This document shows, piece by piece, positions 31,201 through 41,543 of a stretch of 64,000 bases of DNA. Under the pieces are notes generated by a model. It was not told the DNA's origin, ran no database searches, and saw only the letters and a list, made by a program, of their open reading frames with translations. A program made the position numbers and the translations under genes. The number at the start of each line of letters is the position of its first letter. Position 1 is the first letter of the stretch. The DNA comes from Acanthamoeba lenticulata (taxonomy: Eukaryota > Discosea > Longamoebia > Acanthamoebidae), in NCBI GenBank assembly GCA_002179805.1, contig NAVB01000209.1:59924-123923 (forward strand), written 5' to 3'.

Positions 31201-33419
31201 CGGCATTCTTCCTGTGGGCCCGGGTACATGTCTGCGCGCTTGCTCAGCTCTCTCTTCTCTTTGCCCTGCCCCTTTTGCTTACCGAAAGGACATTGGAAAT
31301 TTGCGCAGATGCCGAAGTGTTTGACATCCATCAGCATCCTGACGCTTCTCTCGAGATGCAACTCGAGAGCGCCCTGAAGAGTAAAAAGTCCAAAGGTACC
31401 TCGCGATCTCCTCCTCACCTCTTCTAGCGCTCTTTCGTTAAACTATTTTCTTCATCTGTTAGGTCTGCTTGTGGGAAAGCAAGAGTTGATGGACATTCTC
31501 GAGGATAAAAGTCTGTCCAGGATTTTCTTCCGCCTTGTCATCACTTGCAAGGGCGTGGTGACCTACAGGTAAGCTTGTCCTCCCTAGCGACAGTTTTATT
31601 TGGAGCCCAAAGCTCACGTTAATACGTCATTTATCACTAGGGCGCACCCGAAGCTTAAGGCTCAGCTGACTCACTTCCTGATGAAGAATGGCCTCCTCAC
31701 ATGTTCTGTTGGCGATGGAGCAAACGACATCGACATGATCAAGCAGGCCAACGTGGGTATCGGTATCAAGGACGGCGAGAACAGTCACGCCGCGGGTAGC
31801 AGCGACCTAGCAATCAAGCGCGTGGGCGATCTGCCAAAGCTCATCTTCTACCACGGCAAGAAGAATTGGGAGCGAAACACAAAGATGACCCACTTGATCA
31901 CCTGCATGAAGATGACCGTCGTTCTCAGGTTCACCACTCCCTTTGATCTCTCGCGTCCGACTTGCTCCGTTAGCGCTCACACTCTTTCCTGCAGCCTGTT
32001 GTTCTATGACTTCTTCTACGTAGGTTTCTCGGCAGTGTCTCTCTTCACCGGAAGAATGTTGCTCGCCTACAACTTTTTCTATGGTTGGGCGACAGCCGTC
32101 TATGGCATCTTCCATCATTCGTACGGCAGCGTTTCCGAAGCCCTTGGTACGCGGATTGTTCTCCCAACCAACAAGGATTAGATCTGGGCTAATACTGATG
32201 AGTGGACAGACAATCCTGCGAGATGGCTCAATAAGCCTGGCTTCAAGCTTCAAGCCCTTTCCATCTCCAGAACATTCCTGTGGTGGAGCAAGGCTGTTCT
32301 CGACTCTCTTTTGTGTCTTACCATCACAATGTGGTGGTGGCGCCCCGACACCGAACTGGTGGGAGCAGACAGCGGTACGTGAACCTTCGCCTTCAGGCCA
32401 ATAACTTCTCTTACCTCAATTGTCTCACGTTATTTGCTGTCATTCGTACTGTTAACAGCTGTCGCGAGACAAGTGCTGCCGCCCTACTTCATCTTCAGCG
32501 ACAAGCTGGTGATGCCCGAGTATTGCTGCTTCGTTGTCATCATGATTTGGGTCAACCTTCGAGTCTCGCTGGTCACGGATCATCTGGCCGTGCATGCCAC
32601 AGTGGCGGTTACTCTGTTCTCGTTCTTCCTCGTCGCCGTCCTTCCCGTGTGGTCCTATCTGGAGAGCGGGTGCGATCCTTTCCTATGCTTCGGGCACACT
32701 TCCATTTTGCTTTAGCGCTAACACTTTTCTCCACGAACAACAGATTCGTGCCGTACATCGTGATGATGGTGATCATTTTCCTGATCTACAACAGAGTGCT
32801 AGACATCGTAGTCCACATCATACGGCGCATCATTGCTCGCGTCCGCGAGGATCGCGAGCTGCGTAAGCGAGATGAGGAGAAGCGTCGCACTGAGGTGTTT
32901 GAGCGCGAACTCAACCTCAAGGACCGCGGCGAAAAGAGCGCCACCAACTCCCGGCTTCGTCGCCGCCGCATCAAATCGACCGAATACCGATCGCCGCTGG
33001 AATCGCACCTCTCCGTTTCGAGCCCCTGCCTCCCGTTGTCGTCTCCTTCCTCCTCGTCGTTAGCAGCGCGGCCACCAACACCGATCGCCATCGCCGTCAC
33101 TTCGCCCACACCCTCGATGCTGCACATCCCGCAGCCGTCGATCTTGGGTGAGAGCACGGGCCGCAGCATCAACGAGCACTTGCAGCAGCGGCCGCGCGAT
33201 TGGAAGCGACACTCCGTGGGCCCCGCGCCTACGGGAAGCGCCGACGACTACGACGGAGATCTTGTCGGCCCTGACCGGGGAGCAGGCGCGGTTTCGCCCC
33301 GCCTCCAGCACCAGCCAGCCGGCGGGCTGCTTACGAGCAACACCAGCGGCATCAGCAAGAGCAGTTCCCCCGGCAGCAGTCCTAGAAGCCCCCGAGCGCA
33401 CCACGGGCGCGATATGTGA
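28204..33419 (+). CDS. Divergent P4-type ATPase (putative phospholipid flippase)
   Basis: Nineteen exons (28204-28694, 28769-28935, 29015-29175, 29259-29355, 29438-29519, 29591-29820, 29893-30026, 30101-30169, 30236-30568, 30646-30893, 30962-31059, 31134-31223, 31309-31395, 31463-31568, 31641-31928, 31995-32146, 32210-32374, 32459-32669, 32744-33419) give 1294 residues. P-type ATPase motifs: SLTGEKD in the actuator domain, DKTGTLT (453-459) whose Asp is phosphorylated, KGSPEKM in the nucleotide domain and GDGANDIDM (~821) in the hinge. P4 signatures (INSRKVRV, YGVVVATGKDTKI, LFYDFFYVGFSAVSLFTG) place it with flippases, which move phospholipids to the cytosolic leaflet. Many loops are shorter or altered. 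The C-terminus has a basic helix after the last membrane segment and a ~200-residue Ser/Pro/Arg tail. Start could instead be ATG 28342. Confidence 0.85.
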
Positions 33420-33794
33420 CGGGGACTCTTCTTGAGGCCACGGAGGTCGATACCTAGGTGTTTCTATGGAACCTGCGCGAGCCTAGGTTACCGCCGAGGA
33501 AGTACCGATATAGCCCTGCTGTGCATCCATCGTTTTTGGTAACAATCTGCAGATGTACTGTCGGTTGGTTGGCAACAGCCAAAATATAAATAAAGGTGTC
33601 CTAGTCGTCTATTTTGGAAAGTAATAAGCACAAACAGAACAAAAGAATTAATAACAAAAATAACAAAAATAAATATTTGTTGTGTGGTCTGCACCCACCA
33701 ACCACTATGCACAGGCAGCAGATTATATCATTATGGGGGAAGGCAAGCTCGAGAAGTCTCTTGTGTCTCGCTTGCTTTGGCTCGACGTCCGTCA
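33420..33794. other. Convergent 3' intergenic region
   Basis: A 375-base gap between the P4-ATPase stop (plus) and the bHLH stop (minus). It is AT-rich at 33585-33680, with AATAAA-type signals on both strands. No gene. Confidence 0.6.
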
Positions 33795-35156
33795 TCAACT
33801 CTGTCGTGTGTTCCATGGGAGCGAGTGAAAGAGCGGATTGCTGTAGCTGGCTGCTTGCTGTTGCGCCTGCTGTGGGTGATGATGGCCTCCCGTGGACGGA
33901 GAGTCGATGGGAGACGAAGGTGGCGAGTTGTAGGACTGGTAGGACCGCCCGCCACTCGCCGAGGTGGAGGAACCAGCAGGCGACGGCAGCGAAAGCGCCT
34001 GAAGTGACCGCAACGGCGGCAGAATTGGCACTGCACAGATCGACGACAGAGAGGAAACCGGTGAGCCGGAAGGAAAGGGGAAAACGGAGAGGCCAGCAGA
34101 AAGGAACGCACCTTGGGTCATCGAGTCAGCCGACAGGTGGCCGCCGGGCCCCATTTGCATCTGCATCGAACTCGACGTCGTCGGTGGCGAGCCCGAGCTC
34201 GTGGCCTGCATGTAGGGGCCCACGTTCTGGCGCACGTGATGGTGCATGCCCATCGGCGAGTTGGACGACGAGGGCGGCGAGGGCGACGGCGCCACACCAG
34301 CCGGGCCCACCGAGCCCAGGAGACCCGCCTGGAGCATCTGGTTCATTGGATCGTACGACGTCCCGTAGTGCGCCGCCAGGTGCTGCGCGTAGGCCGACAT
34401 CGGTTGTGGCGGGTGGCCGTAGTGCTGCGGGTGATGCGCCTCTGGGGGCTGGTGCTGCGGCTGCGGCTGGTGGGACGACGGTGGCGGCATGTGGGACATG
34501 GCCGCGCTCGCCCGGGCCAGGTTCAGGATGGCGTCCGAGTCCCTCTGCTGGTGCAGGTGCTGCGTCTGCGGGTGCCCGAGCGACTGTTGTTGTTGCTGTT
34601 GCTGCATGTGTTGTGGGTGGCCGCTCAGCTGGCCCATGCCGCCTCCGCCACCGCTCAGGTGATGGTGGTGCGCCAGCTCCGAGGACTGTTGCTGCTGTTG
34701 TTGCTGTTGCTGCTGCATGGCGTGGTGGAGGTGCGCCATCGAGGCGGGCTCGTAGGGGGCGGCGGCCGAGGGGTGGGGCTGCGGTTCGAGGGGCAGGACG
34801 ACCTGATGATGGTGCGGCGTGGGGCTCATCGAGCCGCCGGCCTGCGCGCGCCGCTGGAGGGCATCGAGCTGGAGCTGGAGGATGCGGTTCTTCTCTTCGA
34901 GTGCGGCGATCTGGGCGTGGAGGTGGCGCGTGTGCTCGACGGCGCGTTCGAGGACGCGAATCTTGGAGGGCTTGGCCTGCTTGCCGGTCTGGGGCAGCAG
35001 ATCGTTCAGCTCCGTCAGCTTGCCGTTGAACTTTTGTTTTCGTCTTCGCTCGGCGGCGTTGTGGAGCAGCTTCTCCTGTCCTTTCCTCTCAAACGGCCTG
35101 GCGACACCACCACCCGCCCCAGCACCAGAACCAGCGCGGTCAGCCACCATCATCAT
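33795..35156 (-). CDS. bHLH-leucine-zipper transcription factor, Gln-rich
   Basis: The conservative model runs from ATG 35156 to 33795 (453 codons). An internal 81-base stretch (34031-34111) starts GTGCGT and ends GTGCAG and is probably an intron; it is 3n long and stop-free, so splicing removes 27 residues without changing frame. DNA-binding helix-loop-helix near the N-terminus: LLHNAAERRRKQKF has the His/Glu/Arg pattern that reads E-boxes, followed by LTELNDLLPQTGK and a zipper (LHAQIAALEEKNRILQLQL). The remainder is low complexity, with polyGln (34584-34607, 34688-34718), His-rich, Pro/Ser-rich activation-type sequence. A likely upstream first exon at 35783-36069 would replace the first ~24 residues (see separate entry). 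Targets are unknown. Confidence 0.82.
   Translation of the reverse strand: MMMVADRAGSGAGAGGGVARPFERKGQEKLLHNAAERRRKQKFNGKLTELNDLLPQTGKQAKPSKIRVLERAVEHTRHLHAQIAALEEKNRILQLQLDALQRRAQAGGSMSPTPHHHQVVLPLEPQPHPSAAAPYEPASMAHLHHAMQQQQQQQQQQSSELAHHHHLSGGGGGMGQLSGHPQHMQQQQQQQSLGHPQTQHLHQQRDSDAILNLARASAAMSHMPPPSSHQPQPQHQPPEAHHPQHYGHPPQPMSAYAQHLAAHYGTSYDPMNQMLQAGLLGSVGPAGVAPSPSPPSSSNSPMGMHHHVRQNVGPYMQATSSGSPPTTSSSMQMQMGPGGHLSADSMTQGAFLSAGLSVFPFPSGSPVSSLSSICAVPILPPLRSLQALSLPSPAGSSTSASGGRSYQSYNSPPSSPIDSPSTGGHHHPQQAQQQAASYSNPLFHSLPWNTRQS
34580..34720 (-). repeat. CAG/CAA tracts coding polyGln in bHLH factor
   Basis: Two interrupted runs of CTG/TTG codons on the plus strand encode Gln stretches; a short variable tract rather than a pure microsatellite. 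Confidence 0.7.
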
Positions 35157-35782
35157 CTCCTCCTCCTTCTATGGTCGTTGTCGTTGTTGTTATGTTCACG
35201 TGGGAAAAAAGAAGCGCCCGACAACGACCGCGAAACGCGGTGACACATGATCACGTCGGGTCGTGTCTCTGCTGTCCTTCTCGCGCGGCGCTGTCACAGC
35301 ACTTTTGTGTGCGTGCATGCGAGTGGTGTCTTGGGTGACCCGTGCGTGTGATGGGGAGTGCTCGAATTGGTCTCTGCCGAGACGAACAAAGAAGCGCTCA
35401 AGCACACCACCAGTTTTTACGATGGCCAGCACGTAAAAACGTGTGTGGTGCACGGATAGATGATGGGGCACGCCCTGAAGAGGGAGTGCCTGGCCAACAT
35501 CACCACCAGAAGGATTTGTCCTGGTTGGGCCAAACCAAACAGACCAACAAACGTTCGGCCAGTGCCCGACTACCGGCCAAATAATTGTGTAAAAAAATAA
35601 AAGAAAATAAATCAAATGCCCGTTGCATGGAGTGACACATGTGACGCAAACGAGGGCCAAGGGGGTGATGACGGACGAAGAAGGGCCGGAGAGTAGAAGA
35701 AGGGGGGAAGAAGGGGAGATGGATGGAACACAAACAGACATGGGGGTGTGGAGAACGAAGATCGATCTGAATAAGCACGCAC

Positions 35783-36069
35783 TTTTTCCGTTCTGGTGGA
35801 GACGACTCCGCAGGGTCGCTCTTCTTGTGCCGCTTGGTGCCGGCCGACGACGAGGGTGTGGTTGAGGAAGATGAAGAAGACGTTGAGTGGTGTGGTGGAG
35901 CAGAGGTGGTGGCAGACGTTGACGTGGAAGTAGGAGAGGACATGGTGCCGTTGGTCATGTTGCCGGCGGTACTGGTGTTTGTATGTGCCAATGGCGTGGC
36001 GGTTGCAACACTCGAAGTGGAGGAGGAAGAAGAAGAGGCGTCGTGATAGTGGACGAAGTGAAGACTCAT
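35783..36069 (-). other. Candidate first exon of the bHLH gene
   Basis: Opens with ATG 36069 and reads 95 Ser/Thr-rich residues ending in a basic nuclear-localisation-like stretch (GTKRHKKSDPAESSPPERK). A GTGCGT donor follows in phase 2. The acceptor at 35086-35087 (...GAGAG) is also phase 2 and joins it to KGQEKLLHNAAERRRK, giving a continuous basic region. The intron would be 697 bases, far longer than others here, so this is a hypothesis rather than a firm model. Confidence 0.45.
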
Positions 36070-36757
36070 GCGCGTTGCCTGACCCGGGTGGGGACGTATC
36101 GGTGAACCCAGGCACTCGCGCGCTCAAGCACGCTGAAAGGGAGTGCTGGTGATGAGGGTGGGGTCTCCAGGTGGTGGTGTGCTGCGGCGCAGGGTGATGA
36201 TGCGCGACAGGTGGGGCCGCCCCTGGTGCGTGGAGAACGAGTGAAAGAGACAAGTTCACACGGGTTTCTGGTTGTTGTTTGGGCCGTTCGCGTGTCTTAT
36301 ACGGTGTACCCGGCCACGCGGCCTCGTGGCTGCGGCGTGACTAGGAAGGTTGTAGGGCAGCTGTCGAGCAACATTTCCGCACGTACGCGTTCACTTTACC
36401 TAATGCCAGGTAGCAAATTTTAAACCACTTGCCTTTGATGGTCAACAAACCGGCTACCAGATCTGAAAGCTCCGCCTGGTTACGTAAATCGCCTGGTAGC
36501 CGCCTTAGCAACCTCGATTGGCAGCCTCTCATTGGAAGACCTCTGGCCGAAATTTGACGTCGGCGATCGTCAAACCTAAGAGGAGACCAGCACGCCTGTT
36601 GACGTGGCCTTACGGCCCGTTAAGCCGGCTACCATCAACCGTGGCGCTGCTGCAGCTGATTGGCATTTAAGCATCGTTATTTATGAAATTCGATCTGAAA
36701 GGAAAGAAAAGAGAAAAACGATATTCCTTCTTTCCTTGCACAGGATCCAAGATCAAG
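36070..36757. other. Intergenic, methyltransferase upstream region
   Basis: 688 bases upstream of the methyltransferase ATG and downstream-facing from the bHLH candidate exon. No gene is seen. It contains three copies of CGGCTACCA (36451, 36626 on plus; 36493-36502 on minus), two of which form a 10-base inverted repeat. Confidence 0.55.
36451..36502. promoter_or_regulatory. Inverted repeat CGGCTACCAG/CTGGTAGCCG
   Basis: Perfect 10-base arms at 36451-36460 and 36493-36502, with a third 9-base copy at 36626-36634. This is a candidate protein-binding motif about 250 bases upstream of ATG 36758; no known factor is assigned. Confidence 0.4.
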
Positions 36758-38255
36758 ATGCAGAGCCGAGGTACAAATTTTGTCCTCTATTGGGTATAAT
36801 TTGGAGTGTCAAATCAATTGATTTGAGTTCCTTGACTCTTGTTTGCAGCTGGACTTCCGACAGATGACCCTAATTTCGGACAATGGGACGCCATTTTCGG
36901 ACGGAAGAAGAGCAAGAGACGCACCGTTGGCTTCGGAACGTTGGACAAGAAGAGGAAGGCCTGGTCCGAGCTCGAAATATATCCTCACCCAAACCCTCCC
37001 TCCCATTTCAGTCAATTTCGTAAATGTGTTGATGATTTTGTGTCGCTCCTTGACCATTTTCACCTACCTGCGCGAGCTCTCCATCGTCGAAGCCGGTGCG
37101 TTTCTCCTCTTGTTTGGCCTCGAAGCACCTCGTTGACTGTTTAATTCAACAATAGGCGTCGGCTGTGCCGTGTGGGATGCGGCGATCATCCAGGCCAGGT
37201 CTTCGCCGCTTTGTGATGTGCTATGTCTGTTTATTTATGCACGTGGAGAGCTCACCTCGCCACATGGGGTGGGTGCACCAGGTGGATTCTTGAGAACCAT
37301 GACGTCTTTGCTGGCAAGCAGGTGCTTGGTACGGCCGCCAAAAGGTTTCCCTTCATCCCCCTTTTCCCCACCTGCCAACTCAACCTCCGTATGACACACA
37401 ATTCGGCAGAGCTGGGCAGCGGCGTGGGCCTGCCGGGCCTGACCTCCGCCTACTTTGCGGCCAACGTCGTGCTCACGGACCACATCCCCGAGGTGAGCTC
37501 GTCGTCTTGTTTGGTTCTCTCCTGGGACCTGCCAGGCAAAAGACTTGCTCTTTTCTTTTCGAGGGCAGCTGACTAAACGCGAGCCGCGTGGTGTGGCGAC
37601 GCTTGCACATGCAGCTTGTGGACAATCTCAAGTACAACATCAGTATCAACAGCAACGTGGAGATGGACGGCGGGCGGTTGAACGCCACAAAGGACATTTC
37701 GACGTGCACCACTGCCGTTTACTTGAATTGGCACGAGATCGACGTCCCCGGCTTTGATCAGGTCGGTCTCTCTCTCTCCGTCATCTCCCCCATCATCGTC
37801 CATTAAGATGAGCATACTCACGAGTTCTCTCTTGTTTGGGTGGTCGCGCATACAGCCAGAGTTGGAGATGGCTGACATCATTCTGGGCTCTGAACTGACG
37901 TATATGGAGAAGAACGTGGACCCGCTCATCCGCGTGGTGAAGAAATACCTCAAGCCCGACGGCGTCTTCTACCACGTCTTGTCTGACGATCGCACCGTAC
38001 GTTGTCGCCGCTAGATCTTCGACATATACTTGCCATTTATTTTCACACGACGTCATCCTGATGGTGCGCGCTCAACACGATGGGCAGGGCGTGTCCTCCT
38101 TCCTGCGAAAAATGGAGGAGGACGGGTGGGAGTGCCACGTGATGCCGGTCCCGCAGCGCATCCTCGACATGGGCCAGTTCACGGGCCAGAGGTGGGAGAC
38201 CTACCGACTCCTCACCTTCAAGCGGCCTGGCTCCACCTACCTCGTCGCCCAATGA
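36758..38255 (+). CDS. Lysine-methyltransferase-like protein (methyltransferase family 16, METTL21-like)
   Basis: Nine exons (36758-36770, 36849-36978, 37064-37095, 37156-37198, 37282-37328, 37410-37492, 37615-37761, 37856-37996, 38088-38255) give 267 residues. It is a seven-strand S-adenosylmethionine methyltransferase of the Methyltransf_16 group: GVGCAVWDAAI, VLELGSGVGLPGL (SAM-binding motif I), VVLTDHIPELVDNLKYN, then DIILGSELTYMEKNVDPLI, the post-motif II region seen in METTL21-type protein lysine methyltransferases. The substrate is unknown. All junctions except intron 2 are GT-AG. Intron 2 (36979-37063) has AT-AC ends and a U12-type branch site, and only its removal produces SELEIYLRELSIVEAGVG in frame. 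Exon 1 is only 13 bases. Confidence 0.88.
36979..37063 (+). other. Probable U12-type AT-AC intron
   Basis: The 85-base intron begins ATATCCTCAC, close to the minor-spliceosome consensus ATATCCTTT; it contains TCCTTGAC, a match to the U12 branch consensus TCCTTRAC, with the branch A 11 bases from the 3' end; and it ends TTTTCAC. No GT-AG pair in the interval restores the downstream methyltransferase frame. Confidence 0.8.
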
Positions 38256-38661
38256 TGTCCACCTGGACTTACGCAAGTCAAGGCATCACTGCGTGCCGTA
38301 TAGCCAGGCAAGCAGGTCATTGAGCTCGAGCTAAGTACTCAAGCGGAGAAGCGCCCTTTCCTTTCCTTTCCGTAACCTTTAGGGCATCTGTCTGCTTGGA
38401 CTCAGGAACAAGGACCAGAAGCGGAACAGTCTGTCAGACCCATCTGGTGTTCAGAGTCTTCTCCGTAGTAGGGGCAGAAAGGGCAAAAGGGATGATGAGA
38501 ACAGGTGGTCAGTCGAAATGTGTTGGTTATCAAAGGTAGATAATTGTCTACCAAGAGGTCTCTGGCGCCTCCCACAAGTGTGGTGGAAAAGAAAATCATC
38601 TTCAAAAAATCAAAAATACAAAACAAAATTGTCCTCAGCGGGTCGAACACTTGGGCCGCCT
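38256..38661. other. Convergent 3' intergenic region
   Basis: 406 bases between the methyltransferase stop (plus) and the homeobox stop (minus). No domain-bearing frame. An AT-rich run at 38600-38630 is likely the homeobox 3' untranslated end. Confidence 0.6.
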
Positions 38662-41543
38662 CTAGCTGCTGTCGCTCACGTTCTGCTCGGTGGGTAAAGC
38701 AAAACGACAAGTCAGTTGATGACAGCATCGTTCAAGCCCCTAAAGGACGTGATGAAATGAAAGCAACAACGCACCAGGCTGCTGGCGGTCTGTTTCCACC
38801 GGGTGCTGACCTTGGCCGGCATCATGGGCTGCAGCTGCGCAAAGCAGTCTCGCCACAGGCCGTGAATCTCGACGCCCACCGCCTGGCGCGCAGCATGCGC
38901 CTTGGCCGACTCCACCTCAGCCGCTGTGCAGCCCAGGAGCGATGTGTCAGCCTCCAAAACGAAAAAAGAAAAAGAAAGAAAGGCACGTACGCCACTCGCG
39001 CGCCAGCGTCTCCGCAAAGGCCGTCAGGAGGTCGAGGCAGGCCTCGCCGCTCTTGTCCGTGTTGGTTCCGGCCAAGTGCGAGTTGAGCCGCTCGCGCAGC
39101 AGTTGCACCTCCTTGATGAGCTCGTGCCCAATGTCCTCAAACTCGTCCTCCCGGTGTTCGTCCGTCTCGTCTTCCTCATCTCGGCGGTCGGCGACCTTCT
39201 TGGCCCGCTTGCACAGGTTCTTTACCCGAAACCGGAGCTCATCGAGCGACGACGCGGCGACGGCGCCCTCGCCGCCGGCCCCCAAGGCCTTGGCCTCCTT
39301 GGCCTTGCCCTCATCGTCCTCGAGGGCGGCCCCGACGCCATTCGTCTCACCCACGCCGGCGGGCCGCTGGACCGAGCCGCTGGCCTCTTCCTCTTCATCG
39401 TCGCCGCCCTGCTCATCATCCTCGTCACCCTCCTCACCGGCGAGCTCGTCCCCGTCATGGTCGTCCTCCTCACCACCGGCCGCGTCGTCGTGGGCCTCCT
39501 CGGGCGGTTTCACCTCGGCCTGCGCCTGCGCCTCCGATGACGACGACGACGTCTGACCTGCGTTGTTGTTATTGCTGCTGCCGCTGTCTTGGCCCTCGCC
39601 CGTGGTGGCGCCCTGGCCGGCCGCCGCCTCATCCTTGGGCTGCATCTGCTGGTGCTGCTGGTGCTGCTGGTGCTGTTGTTGCTGGGCCGCGAGCTCCGAT
39701 TCTCGCTGGCGCTGCATCATCATCATTTGCTGTTGCTGTTGCTGCTGCTGTTGGAGCTGCTGCGGGTGCACATGGGCATGCGGGTGCTGGTGCGGGTAAC
39801 CACCAGGCTGCTGCTGCTGCTGCTGATGCTGCTGCTGCTGCGGGTGCTGCTGCTGCTGGTGAGGATGCAGGTGCTGCATGTGGGGCGGGTAGAAGCCGTG
39901 CGCGGCGTAGTACTGCGGGGCCAGCTGGCCCTGCAGGTGCGTGTGCAGGTGCGGCGGTATGGCGGCCTGGCCGCCGACGCCGTGGAGCTGCGCCTGCTGT
40001 TGCTGGTGCAGCGCGAGCTGCTGGTGCGGGTGGACGAGCTGGTGGTGCATGTGCGCGTGCGGGTGGGCGGGATGGCCTTGCACGTGTCCGTGCGGCTGGG
40101 GCGACTGCTGCGTGCCTGCCGCCAGCCGCCCGTGCGCCACATGAGCGTAGTGCGCGCCGGGCGCTCCTGCGAACTGCGGCGCAGCCGTGACCTCGTCGCC
40201 GTTCTCGTCGACCTTTCGTCGCTTGGGGGAGCCCTTGTCGCCCTCGATGCCTCCGGGCACGAGGCCGTGCGCTGCCACCGCCGCAACGCCGCCGACAGCC
40301 TAGGCCACGCCCGAAGCCTGTTTAGCCAACAACGGGCGAGAGCAGCAAATTGGGGGGGGGAGTACCTGAGTTGTCCCCTGGAAGCTAAAGTTGGGATTGC
40401 GCTTGCGCTGCATGTTCTTGACCTTGGCTCCTGTGGGGCATAAAGTGCGTATCAACAACCGTCCAGGAGGCAAGAGGAGCGAAAGCGAAGAAAGAGCGAA
40501 AGCGGGGAAAGAATGAAAGCGAAGAAAGTGCGAAACAGAAGAACGAAGCGGGGGAGGGATTTACGTTTGTTTTGGAACCAGATCTGAACCTGTCGCGGGG
40601 TGAGGCCAATAAGGGCGCTAATTCGGTAACGCGTTTCCTTGTTCGGCAGCGGTGAGATGGCGAACTCCTTCTCGAGGATGGCCAGCTGCTCGGGCGACTT
40701 CATCTGCCGCTTGCGCTTGCCCCCCTTCTTACCGCCATCGTCGTCGTCATCATCATCGTCGTCATCGCCTCCGCTTCCCTCCGAGGCCGCCGCCGCAGCC
40801 GCCGCGGCCTGAGCTTGCTGCTGGGCCGCGTACTGGGCCTGTTGCTGCTGCTGGTGGTGTTGCTGTGCCGTGCCTTGTGCCTGCTGCTGCTGCTGCGCCT
40901 GCTGTGGGTTGTATTGAAGGTGAAGCGCATGTTGCTGCTGGTGGTGCTGGTGGGCCCCGTGCGGGTGGGCCTGCGGCTGCGGCGGCTGGTGCCGGGCCTG
41001 ATGGTGCTGCGCCCCCGCGGGCCAGCCCTGCATCTGCTGCGCGTGGACAGCCCCGGGGTCACCGCCCGCGGCCGCGTACTGCTGGTGGAGGTGCTGGTGC
41101 TGGTGCTCGCCGGCGGCCTGCTGCGCGTGAAGGTGGTGGTGGGCGTGGTGCGGGTGGCCGCCGTACGGCTGGCCGGCGGCCTGCTGCTGCTGCGGCGCCG
41201 GCTGGCCGTGGTGATGGTGGTGCGCGTGCTGCGGGTAGGCCATGTGCTGCTGGAACTGCAGGGCGGCCATGTGGTCCATCGGCGCACCGTGGTGGTGGTG
41301 ATGGTGCGCGTGCTGCGGGTGAACGTGCCCCGGTTGCTGCTGCTGCTGTGGGGGCTGGTGCATATGATGGGCCATCGATGAGGTCGACGCGGACCCGGAC
41401 GATGCGGCGCTCGCGGAGCTGCCGGAGTGGGCGGCGGGGGAGCTCGTGGGACTGCTCATTTGATCGACGCCGGCGTTAAGGTCGAGCCCTGCGCTCGGAT
41501 TGGCGTCGTGTTGATGCAACTCAGACACATCGATGTCATCCAT
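38662..41543 (-). CDS. Homeobox transcription factor, His/Gln-rich
   Basis: Five exons (38662-38682, 38775-38923, 38991-40299, 40366-40430, 40565-41543) give 840 residues. The homeodomain (~270-330) has a basic arm GKRKRQMKSPEQLAILEKEF and recognition helix TPRQVQIWFQNKRAKVK, which is completed across intron 1. Before it lie ~250 residues dominated by His and Gln runs, then polyAla and ten Asp. After it come long Gln/His stretches, an acidic region (~600-680), and a helical charged end (ELIKEVQLLRERLNSHLAG, SAKAHAARQAVGVEIHGLW) that may be a dimerisation or cofactor domain. Position 50 of the helix is Gln, as in most non-TALE homeodomains. The last exon is only 21 bases and could use an acceptor 3 bases earlier. 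Confidence 0.85.
39640..41360 (-). repeat. CAG/CAC codon-rich blocks in the homeobox gene
   Basis: Two blocks (39640-39860 and 40820-41360) of interrupted CTG/GTG triplets on the plus strand encode Gln and His runs. They create long spurious open frames on the opposite strand. Confidence 0.7.

Noticed and set aside
34113..35243. Long plus-strand open frame opposite the bHLH gene (376 codons)
   Set aside because: It is the complement of Gln/Pro-rich coding sequence; it has Leu/Arg/Val-rich nonsense composition, no domain, and the minus strand carries a real bHLH.
39640..39860. Regular triplet blocks as a CRISPR array or satellite
   Set aside because: No spacer-repeat structure; the period is three and the sequence codes Gln/His runs in frame.
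39589..40443. Plus-strand open frames opposite the homeobox gene
   Set aside because: They arise from CTG/GTG triplets complementary to Gln/His codons; no domain and no conserved motif.
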